Below are positions 22,563-29,603 of a DNA stretch of 34,929 nucleotides, piece after piece. Source of the stretch: DUUS01 sp964416365 (lineage in GTDB: Bacteria > Bacillota_I > Bacilli_A > RF39 > UBA660); NCBI GenBank assembly GCA_964416365.1, contig CAYQDO010000005.1, positions 1 through 34,929 of the forward strand, given 5' to 3'. The stretch's first letter is position 1. Each line of letters opens with the position of its first letter. The notes under the pieces are model-generated. The model did not search any database. It saw only the letters and a list, made by a program, of their open reading frames with translations, and was not told the DNA's origin. A program made the translations under genes and the position numbers.

Positions 22563-23918
22563 TTAACAATTCTCTTTTATATAATCCACTATTTCAATAA
22601 ATTTATGACCGTTTGATGCTTTAACAATTATTGTATCAGACGGGTTTATTAGCTGTTTAATAAACTCTTTAGCTTCTTCTTTTGTAGCAAAATGTTTTAC
22701 GTTTAAAATGCCTTTATTAGCTTCATCACTTATATATTTAGCATTATGTCCAATTGCAATAAGATGATCGACGGGATTTTTAGCAATAAACTTTCCGACT
22801 TTCTCATGTTCTTCTTTAGCATAATCTCCAAGCTCATTAATATCTCCTAAAATAGCTATTTTACGTTCTCCTTTTTCTTTCATAAGGTATTCTAAAGAAT
22901 TTATCATCGAAGTGGCGTTAGCGTTATAAGAGTCATTGATAATTAAAGCTCCTTTTTTAGAGTAAACTTTTTCTAGACGACCACTGGTTAATTTGCCCTC
23001 TCGTAATGCTTCATCTATATCAGCTATTGGAACATTAAAATGCACACCTACAGCAATAGCTATTAAACTATTTAATAAATACCCAACTGTTCCAATTGAA
23101 TTAACAAAACGGAATTTTTTATTGTTGATATTAACTTCAAAGTTGTTCTCACTGATATTTTCAGCTTTATATGTAGAATCATTTTTGATACCACAAGTGA
23201 CGATATTGGAAAAATCTATTTTAGACTTAAATAAATTTTCGTCATCATTATTAATTATTAATATACCTTCTTTTTTTAATCCGGATGTAATTTCCAGTTT
23301 AGCTTTAAGTATATTTTCAATACTACCTAAGTTTTCAATATGCACAGGAAGTACATTAGTAATTACTGCTACATCAGGCTTAGCAATATTGGAAAGATAT
23401 TCTATTTCACCTATGTGATTCATTCCCATTTCTAAGAGAACGATTTCTTCATCTTCTAATTTTAAAATAGTTAAAGGTAGTCCTATATGATTGTTATAGT
23501 TTTTTTCCGGAACAAGAGTTTTATATTTCTTGGAAATAATGGCGTAAATCATATCTCTTGTACTGGTTTTACCTACACTGCCGGTTACAGCTACAACTTT
23601 TGGTTTACATGCTTCTAACTTGGCCATAGCTAGATTCTTCAAAGCTTCTATCGAATCTTTAACTATGATAATCGGTTTATCAATTTTGGTTAGTTTATTT
23701 TCAAATGACTCTTCTAGTATGCAGACCCCAGCACCATTATCAAAAGCCATTTGATAAAACTCGTTTCCATCAAACCGATTCCCTTTAATACCTATATAAA
23801 TATCCCCATTATTTATCGTTCTAGTATCATTTGAAAAATGCTGGCATATTACATTTTCATCTCCGCAATATAATTTACCGTTACAAATTTTGATTATATC
23901 ACTTACGGTCCATTTCAT
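22563..23918 (-). CDS. murF: UDP-MurNAc-tripeptide--D-Ala-D-Ala ligase MurF
   Basis: 451 residues. MurF adds D-Ala-D-Ala to UDP-MurNAc-tripeptide in the cytosol, the last soluble step of peptidoglycan precursor synthesis. Visible are the N-terminal domain (SNDTRTINNGDIYIGIKG), the ATP loop VTGSVGKTSTRD (about 111-122), NYNNHIGLPLTIL, LEMGMNHIGEIEYLS, ITNVLPVHIENLGS, and the C-terminal domain with INDSYNANATSM and AILGDINELGDY. These are the standard Mur ligase blocks, and the length is normal. It is the last gene of the eno operon, 9 bases behind the small hypothetical gene, an unusual partner for murF, which more often lies with ddl. Confidence 0.94.
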   Translation of the reverse strand: MKWTVSDIIKICNGKLYCGDENVICQHFSNDTRTINNGDIYIGIKGNRFDGNEFYQMAFDNGAGVCILEESFENKLTKIDKPIIIVKDSIEALKNLAMAKLEACKPKVVAVTGSVGKTSTRDMIYAIISKKYKTLVPEKNYNNHIGLPLTILKLEDEEIVLLEMGMNHIGEIEYLSNIAKPDVAVITNVLPVHIENLGSIENILKAKLEITSGLKKEGILIINNDDENLFKSKIDFSNIVTCGIKNDSTYKAENISENNFEVNINNKKFRFVNSIGTVGYLLNSLIAIAVGVHFNVPIADIDEALREGKLTSGRLEKVYSKKGALIINDSYNANATSMINSLEYLMKEKGERKIAILGDINELGDYAKEEHEKVGKFIAKNPVDHLIAIGHNAKYISDEANKGILNVKHFATKEEAKEFIKQLINPSDTIIVKASNGHKFIEIVDYIKENC

Positions 23919-23927
23919 ATTATCACC

Positions 23928-24344
23928 TTATCTTACCATCATAATTTTGGCATCTTTTTCTTCTAAAATCTTTTTCTCTTTTAATTCATATAATATATAA
24001 TCTAACGTTGCCATGATGAGCTCTTCTTCTGGATGAATGAAAGCTGGAGAATTAATATTTTCTTTATCCACAAAGAAACTTTTAATATTAAATACATAAA
24101 GAATTTTTCCGTTAACATCATAATATTTGTCATTTAACTTAAATATAACGTGTTTTTCTTCATCACTTATTAAAATTTCCCCTTGAGGATATATTTTTTT
24201 TAATAAATAAGCGTAATACCAGCAAGCCCCAGTATAAAAGAAGGTAGCCGCTTTGTGATTAGTACCCTTTAAAAATCCTTGGTTAAAACATTTAGTATCA
24301 AAGATATTATTTATTTCTTTGATTATTTGCTCAATATTATCCAT
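23928..24344 (-). CDS. Hypothetical protein, possible Cys-His-Asp fold
   Basis: 138 residues, soluble. I do not recognise the family. The order GACWYYAYLLKKIYP, then EEKHVIFKLNDKYYDVNGKI, places a Cys near a helix start, a His on a strand and an Asp on the next strand. This is the arrangement of papain/transglutaminase-like folds, so a cysteine hydrolase-like or degenerate fold is conceivable; it is inference from spacing only. It starts 2 bases after eno and ends 9 bases before murF, so it is translated from the same message. Confidence 0.6.
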   Translation of the reverse strand: MDNIEQIIKEINNIFDTKCFNQGFLKGTNHKAATFFYTGACWYYAYLLKKIYPQGEILISDEEKHVIFKLNDKYYDVNGKILYVFNIKSFFVDKENINSPAFIHPEEELIMATLDYILYELKEKKILEEKDAKIMMVR

Positions 24345-24346
24345 TA

Positions 24347-25564
24347 TTACTCCTTATTTTCTTCAATTCTTAATAACTCATTATATTTACAGATTCTTTC
24401 TCCACGACTTAGAGATCCGGTTTTGATATAACCTAAATTTAAACCGACTGCCAAATGAGCAATGGTTGTATCTTCAGTTTCACCGCTACGATGAGAAATA
24501 ATTGTTTTATAAGAATTTTGCTTAGCTAGTTCAATTGTTTTTAACATTTCAGAAACTGTTCCGATTTGATTAGGTTTAAGCAATATCGCATTATTATATT
24601 TTTCTGCTATACCTTTTTGTAAATACTTAATATTGGTTACAAAGTAGTCATCGCCTACTAACATGATTTTATTGCCAATTAAAGAGGTTAGTTTTCGAAT
24701 AGAAACAATATCATTTTCTGCAAATGCATCTTCAATACTAATTATTGGATATTTATTAATTAGTTCGTCATAATAATTAACTAATTCATCTTTAGTTATT
24801 TTTTGTTTATTGACGGTATAATATTCCCCATCAAAAAATTCACTGGCTGCACAGTCTAATGCGATACAAACATCTTTCCCTGGAACATAATTACTATCAC
24901 TTATAGCTTTAACAATATAATCCAAAGCTTCTTCAATAGTATTTAGTTTTGGAGCAAAGCCACCTTCATCACCAACTGATGTGGAAAAACCATTTTTTTC
25001 TAACAATTTCTTTAAAGTATGAAATACTTCTGAACCACATCTTAATCTTTCTTTAAAGGTTGATTGTTTTGGTATAATCATAAATTCTTGAAATTCTAAA
25101 CCACTATTAGCATGAACGCCACCATTAACAATATTCATCATCGGAATAGGAAGGTCTCCATTATTTCCTAAATATTCATATATTTCCTGATTATTTAATT
25201 TAGCTAAAGCTTTCAAGACACATAAAGACACTGATAGAATAGCATTAGCACCTAATTTACTTTTATTTGGTGTTCCATCTAATTCTAATAATAAACTGTC
25301 AATTCCTTCTTGGTTTAAAGTTTTACCTATTAAAGCATTTTTGATAATAGTATTAACACTATTTACCGCTATTAAAACTCCCTTACCATGGTATCTTTCC
25401 AGATCTTTATCTCTTAATTCTAAAGCTTCGTTTTCACCAGTAGATGCTCCACTAGGTACACTAGCTCTAACTAAAATACCATTTTCTAATTCTAAATCAG
25501 TTTCGATTGTAGGATTACCTCTTGAATCTAAAATTTCTCTTGCATAAATATTTTTTATTTTCAT
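24347..25564 (-). CDS. eno: Enolase (somewhat divergent)
   Basis: 405 residues from the ATG at 25562-25564 (MKIKNIYAREILDSRGNPTI); a 51-residue hydrophobic extension upstream overlaps the promoter and is rejected. Enolase converts 2-phosphoglycerate to phosphoenolpyruvate. Key parts are SVPSGASTGENEALELRD, NGGVHANSGLEFQEFMI, VGDEGGFAP (catalytic Glu), ISIEDAFAEND, MLVGDDYFVTN, LLKPNQIGTVSEM (catalytic Lys) and SHRSGETEDTTIAHLAVG. Some positions differ from the common enolase, for example GDDYFVTN for GDDLFVTN, IAHLAVG for IADLAVA, and a shorter length than the usual 430. It may be a second, lineage-specific copy. It heads an operon with a hypothetical gene and murF. Confidence 0.92.
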   Translation of the reverse strand: MKIKNIYAREILDSRGNPTIETDLELENGILVRASVPSGASTGENEALELRDKDLERYHGKGVLIAVNSVNTIIKNALIGKTLNQEGIDSLLLELDGTPNKSKLGANAILSVSLCVLKALAKLNNQEIYEYLGNNGDLPIPMMNIVNGGVHANSGLEFQEFMIIPKQSTFKERLRCGSEVFHTLKKLLEKNGFSTSVGDEGGFAPKLNTIEEALDYIVKAISDSNYVPGKDVCIALDCAASEFFDGEYYTVNKQKITKDELVNYYDELINKYPIISIEDAFAENDIVSIRKLTSLIGNKIMLVGDDYFVTNIKYLQKGIAEKYNNAILLKPNQIGTVSEMLKTIELAKQNSYKTIISHRSGETEDTTIAHLAVGLNLGYIKTGSLSRGERICKYNELLRIEENKE

Positions 25565-25586
25565 TTTTTCACCATTCTCTAAAAAA

Positions 25587-25615
25587 ATTATAAAATAAAT
25601 GTAAAATATAAGCAA
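25587..25615 (-). promoter_or_regulatory. Promoter of the eno operon
   Basis: TTGCTT (25615 to 25610), a 17-base spacer and TATAAT (25592 to 25587) on the minus strand. Confidence 0.7.
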
Positions 25616-25639
25616 GCTGGAAAAAATGTAATACATTTG

Positions 25640-25648
25640 TGTTATAAT
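25640..25648 (+). promoter_or_regulatory. Extended -10 promoter of the FemAB-type gene
   Basis: TGTTATAAT on the plus strand, 20 bases before the ATG at 25668; the ribosome binding site GAGGTGG lies between. It is divergent from the eno promoter. Confidence 0.55.
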
Positions 25649-25667
25649 TATGAAGAGGTGGCATTTT

Positions 25668-26909
25668 ATGCGAATTATCGAGCTAACTATGGATCGTTTT
25701 GATGAATTTGCAGCCAATCACCCTTTACGCAATTATTGTCAAACATCTGCTTATGCAAGGTTTATGGGTGAACAAGGTTTTAGTTACGATTATATTGGCT
25801 ATGAAGATGATAGTCATAATTTAGTGGCGACATCTTTAATTTTATATAAAAGAATTGGACTAAATAAATATGCTTATGCGCCAAGAGGTTTTTTAATTGA
25901 CTATTATAATACAGATTTAGTAGCTAGCTTTGTTAAAGATATAACAAAAAGGTGTAAAGAAAAAAAGGCTGTCTTTATAAAAATAAATCCGGAGATTATC
26001 ATTGGTGAATTAGATTCCAAGAAAAACTTTGCCGCAAGTTATAATCAAAATGTTAAAATCATTGATGATTTAAAAGATTTGAAATTTAAGCGTCGCAGAG
26101 AAGTTGAACCTTTAGAATTAATTGCACCTCGCATTAGTGCCTACATTAATTTAAAAAAATTTGATGTAAACGTACTATCAGATGAAACTAAAGAATTATT
26201 AGATTATGCTAACAAACGAGGTTTAGATTATGAACTTGTAACTAGTAAAGAAATTAACATTTTCTACAATTTTATAAAAAATGAAACTCATTTTAGTATT
26301 AATAGTCTTCGTAATCTTTTAAATATTTTTTCCAAACAAGATATGGCAGAATTAGTTTTAGTTAAAGTAGATTATAAAAAGTTTTTAATTCAGGCACAAG
26401 AAAACTATAATGCTGAACTAGAACATAATAATGAATGCAATAGCTTAATTCAGGAAAATCCAAATGAAGAAAATTTAAATGAAAAAATGGCCTCAGATAA
26501 ACTATTGCTACAACTTAAAAATGATATTATTGAAGCTACTGAAGGATTAAAGAAAGGTAACAACGATTATATAGCTGGTGCTATTGTAATTAAGTATTTA
26601 AACCGTATTACTATTGTAACTAGTGGATATAATAAAGAATTCGAAAATTTATATCCAAATTACTATTTGTATAATAAATTGTTTGAAATTTATAAAGATG
26701 CATATGATTACATAGACTTAAATGGTTTAGCTTCAGATTTAAGTAGTAATTCCAAATATTATGAATATAATCAATTTAAATTAAATTTTAATCCGATAAT
26801 TTATGAATTTATTGGAGAATTCGATTTTATTATTGATGAATTCAATTTCAGAAAACTACAAAGTCGAGATTTAATTATGAAAGAATTGCAAAATTATAGA
26901 GGTTTATAA
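25668..26909 (+). CDS. FemAB-family peptidoglycan bridge aminoacyltransferase
   Basis: 413 residues from the ATG at 25668 (MRIIELTMDRFDEFAANHP), with GAGGTGG 7 bases upstream; a start 18 bases earlier overlaps that site. FemX/FemA/MurM proteins use aminoacyl-tRNA to add residues to the Lys side chain of lipid II. Blocks consistent with the family are NYCQTSAYARFMGEQGFSYD, KYAYAPRGFLIDYYN, FIKINPEI and the two GNAT-like lobes, with a charged coiled stretch (about 245-290) like the tRNA-contacting helical arm. C-terminal YDYIDLNGLASDLS is the usual family block. It is next to murF, which fits a role in precursor maturation. Which amino acid it adds cannot be told. Confidence 0.88.
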   Translation: MRIIELTMDRFDEFAANHPLRNYCQTSAYARFMGEQGFSYDYIGYEDDSHNLVATSLILYKRIGLNKYAYAPRGFLIDYYNTDLVASFVKDITKRCKEKKAVFIKINPEIIIGELDSKKNFAASYNQNVKIIDDLKDLKFKRRREVEPLELIAPRISAYINLKKFDVNVLSDETKELLDYANKRGLDYELVTSKEINIFYNFIKNETHFSINSLRNLLNIFSKQDMAELVLVKVDYKKFLIQAQENYNAELEHNNECNSLIQENPNEENLNEKMASDKLLLQLKNDIIEATEGLKKGNNDYIAGAIVIKYLNRITIVTSGYNKEFENLYPNYYLYNKLFEIYKDAYDYIDLNGLASDLSSNSKYYEYNQFKLNFNPIIYEFIGEFDFIIDEFNFRKLQSRDLIMKELQNYRGL

Positions 26910-27091
26910 AAAAGTTAAACTCTAATTCGATTTTATATTGGATTGGGGTTTTATTTTGTTTATAACTTGATTTAACCATTAAAATTTGTTTCCCTTTTCG
27001 AGAGTCTAATCCATAACCCACAATTTCTTTATTCATTGCATCAAAAAAAATAGACTTGAATTTTTTTGTTCTTGTCTACTTTTACTTTATC
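26902..27091 (-). repeat. Decayed coding repeat, copy B (minus orientation)
   Basis: About 190 bases, inverted relative to copy A at 22330-22525. The minus strand reads DKVKVDKNKKIQVYFF, one slip, then NKEIVGYGLDSRKGKQILMV and TPIQYKIELEFNFFIN. The segment runs into the stop codon of the FemAB gene on the opposite strand. Together with copy A it brackets the murF-eno-FemAB block. Confidence 0.55.
27043..27080. terminator. Terminator hairpin inside repeat copy B
   Basis: TAGAC and GTCTA pair, extended by GAA with TTC across an internal mismatch. A run of eight T follows on the minus strand; a shorter T-rich tract lies on the plus strand. It could close both the FemAB and rubrerythrin transcripts. 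Confidence 0.5.
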
Positions 27092-27111
27092 ATTTCATAA
27101 AGTGATTTTTT

Positions 27112-27651
27112 TTAATAGTTTTCGCATCTTAATTCCATAAATGATTCTGGGTGAGCACATACTGGGCAAACTTTTAAAGCATCTTTGCCATAGTAAATAT
27201 GTCCACAATTACGGCAAATCCAAACTACTTCTTCACCCTTGTGGAAAACTAAATTATTTTCAATATTTCCAATTAATTTTAAATATCGATCACGATGATG
27301 AGCTTCAATTTGGGCTACACCTTCAAATAATCTAGCAATAGCTTCAAAGCCTTCTTCACGAGCTACTATTGCAAAGTTGGCATACATTTCTGTAGCTTCA
27401 TAATCTTCACCAGATGCTGCATCTTTTAGATTATCTATAGTTGATGGAACATTTCCACCTTTTAAAAGTTTAAACCATAATTTTGCATGTTCTTGTTCAT
27501 TATTTGCAGTTTCTTCGAAGATGGCAGCTATTTGTTCAAATCCATCTTTTTTTGCTTTTGAAGAATAATATGTATACTTATTTCTAGCTTCACTCTCTCC
27601 AGAGAAAGCAGTCATTAAATTCTTTTCAGTTTTACTTCCTTTTAATTCCAT
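27112..27651 (-). CDS. rbr: Rubrerythrin
   Basis: 179 residues. The N-terminal ferritin-like four-helix domain holds the di-iron ligands (ESEARNKY, EETANNEQEH, REEGFEAIARLFE and EAHHRDRY). The C-terminal rubredoxin-like domain has two CxxC pairs, Cys146/Cys149 and Cys162/Cys165 (WICRNCGHIYYG, KVCPVCAHPE). Rubrerythrins reduce hydrogen peroxide in anaerobes using NADH-linked donors. The length is normal. The gene has its own promoter (TTGAAT-17-TATAAT) and lies 58 bases behind typA. This gene is a good sign of an anaerobic lifestyle. Confidence 0.95.
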   Translation of the reverse strand: MELKGSKTEKNLMTAFSGESEARNKYTYYSSKAKKDGFEQIAAIFEETANNEQEHAKLWFKLLKGGNVPSTIDNLKDAASGEDYEATEMYANFAIVAREEGFEAIARLFEGVAQIEAHHRDRYLKLIGNIENNLVFHKGEEVVWICRNCGHIYYGKDALKVCPVCAHPESFMELRCENY

Positions 27652-27676
27652 TTTATCGACCTCTTTTCTATTCTAC

Positions 27677-27705
27677 ATTATAACTTTTTATTAAATATAA
27701 TTCAA
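27677..27705 (-). promoter_or_regulatory. Promoter of rubrerythrin
   Basis: TTGAAT (27705 to 27700), a 17-base spacer and TATAAT (27682 to 27677) on the minus strand, 26 bases before the ATG. Confidence 0.75.
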
Positions 27706-27709
27706 GAGG

Positions 27710-29509
27710 TTACATTTTATTCCTATTACGTAGTTTTGGATCTAATACTTTCTTACGTAATCTAATCATATCAGGAGTTATTTCAACATATTCATCATTT
27801 TCAATGAATTCTAAGGCTGTTTCTAAAGTAAAAACAAGTGGTGGAGTTAACATTATAGCATCATCGCTGCTTTTACTACGCATGTTGGTTAATTCTTTAT
27901 TTTTACATGGATTAACATTTAAATCGTTTTCACGATTATGAACGCCCACAATCATACCTACATAAATATCCATACTAGGTTTAACTATAAGCTTTCCTCT
28001 TTCTTGAAGATTATATAATGAATATCCTAAAGCAGCACCATTTTCCATACTAACTAAAACGCCATTTTTTCTAGTTTGAATAAATCCAGCATATGGTTTA
28101 TAACCTAGATAACTTCTAATCATGATGCCTTCACCTTTAGTATTAGTAATAAAATTACTACGATATCCGATTAAACCTCTGGTAGGAGCTTCAAACTCTA
28201 AAATAGTATAATTATCAATTTGTTGCATCTTCATCAATACAGCTTTTCTTTCTTGAAGATCATTAATAATAGAGCTGGCATAATCATTAGGTACATTAAT
28301 AATAACAGTTTCGTATGGTTCACATTTTTTACCATCTATTTCTTCATATAAAACTTCCGGTTTGCTTACACAAAGTTCATAACCTTCTCTGCGCATATTT
28401 TCTAATAATATAGAAAGATGTAGTTCTCCTCTGCCATTAACCTTAAATCCATCATTATTTGGAAATTCTTCAACTTCTAGACCAACATTGGTTTCTAGTT
28501 CACGTTCTAATCTTTCTTTTAAATGACGATTGGTTAAATATTTACCACTTTGACCAGCTAATGGTCCATCATTAACTACAAAATTCATACTCAAAGTTGG
28601 TTTTTCAATTTCAATAGATGGTAGTGGATCAAGAACATTAAGAGTACAAATAGTGTCTCCGATAGAAATATCTGGACATCCTGCCACTACTACAATATCT
28701 CCATAGTAAGCTTCATTTACTTCTATTTTTGATATTCCCTCATTAGAAAATATCTTAGTTACTTTAAAGCTTTCGGTTGTTCCATCATTTTTAATTAGAC
28801 TAACAGTATCGCCTTTTTTTATGCTTCCCTTAGTAACTCTCCCTGTACCTAGTCTACCTATGTATTCATCATACTCTAAATTAGATACTTGTAATTGTAA
28901 ATTATCTTTAGTGTCACCCTTATAATGATCATATTTATTTATAATAGTATCTAATAACGGTTTAATATCAATAGATTCATCATCCATACTGTATTTAGCT
29001 ATACCATTTTTGGCTATACCATATATAATTGGAAAATCTAATTGTTCGTTAGTAGCGTTTAATTCACAGAAAAGATCAAAAGTCATATCTACAACTTCTG
29101 TTACTCTAGCATCTGCTTTATCTATTTTATTAATAAACAATATTGGTCTTAAGTTATGCTCTAAAGCTTTTTTTAAAACAAATCTAGTTTGTGGCATTGG
29201 GCCTTCAGCTGAATCAACTAGTAGAATAACCGTATCAACTGTTTTAATAACTCTTTCAACTTCAGAAGAGAAATCGGCATGTCCGGGAGTGTCAACTATA
29301 TTTATTTTATAATCATGATATCTAATTGCACAGTTTTTGGAATAAATAGTTATTCCTCTTTCACGTTCCAAATCATTACGATCCATTACTTGATTAACTA
29401 CTACTTCATTATCTCTAAAAACTCCATTTTGTTTAAGTAATGCATCGACTAAAGTACTTTTGCCAGCGTCAACGTGCGCAACTACAGCAAGATTTATAAT
29501 TTTATCCAT
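27710..29509 (-). CDS. typA: Translational GTPase TypA/BipA
   Basis: 599 residues from the ATG at 29507-29509 (MDKIINLAVVAHVDAGKSTL); a 19-residue upstream extension is rejected because AAGGGAAAC lies just before this ATG. TypA is a ribosome-associated GTPase that helps 50S assembly and stress or cold growth. G-motifs are AHVDAGKST (G1), RERGITI (G2), DTPGHADF (G3) and FINKIDKADA (G4). The EF-G-like domains follow (YIGRLGTGRVTKGSIKKGD, GRGELHLSILLENMRREGYE, PTRGLIGYRSNFITNTKGEG), and the C-terminal domain ends with LEFIENDEYVEITPDMIRLR. The length is typical. Confidence 0.96.
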   Translation of the reverse strand: MDKIINLAVVAHVDAGKSTLVDALLKQNGVFRDNEVVVNQVMDRNDLERERGITIYSKNCAIRYHDYKINIVDTPGHADFSSEVERVIKTVDTVILLVDSAEGPMPQTRFVLKKALEHNLRPILFINKIDKADARVTEVVDMTFDLFCELNATNEQLDFPIIYGIAKNGIAKYSMDDESIDIKPLLDTIINKYDHYKGDTKDNLQLQVSNLEYDEYIGRLGTGRVTKGSIKKGDTVSLIKNDGTTESFKVTKIFSNEGISKIEVNEAYYGDIVVVAGCPDISIGDTICTLNVLDPLPSIEIEKPTLSMNFVVNDGPLAGQSGKYLTNRHLKERLERELETNVGLEVEEFPNNDGFKVNGRGELHLSILLENMRREGYELCVSKPEVLYEEIDGKKCEPYETVIINVPNDYASSIINDLQERKAVLMKMQQIDNYTILEFEAPTRGLIGYRSNFITNTKGEGIMIRSYLGYKPYAGFIQTRKNGVLVSMENGAALGYSLYNLQERGKLIVKPSMDIYVGMIVGVHNRENDLNVNPCKNKELTNMRSKSSDDAIMLTPPLVFTLETALEFIENDEYVEITPDMIRLRKKVLDPKLRNRNKM

Positions 29510-29578
29510 AATGTTTCCCTTCTTTCTCGGCTTGATAATCATACATCTATTTCTTTTATTTTGCAATAAAAAATTTCA

Positions 29579-29587
29579 TGTTATAAT
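29579..29587 (+). promoter_or_regulatory. Extended -10 promoter of yfhO
   Basis: TGTTATAAT on the plus strand, 17 bases before the ATG, with AGGTGAT in between. It lies in the gap divergent from typA. Confidence 0.55.
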
Positions 29588-29603
29588 GATTTTAGGTGAT
29601 AAA

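Noticed and set aside
25565..25717. 51-residue hydrophobic N-terminal extension of enolase
   Set aside because: It overlaps the eno promoter and is not part of the enolase fold; the ATG at 25562-25564 has GGTGA upstream.
29460..29603. 48-residue N-terminal extension of YfhO
   Set aside because: It is antisense to the start of typA and lies before the promoter and ribosome binding site of yfhO.
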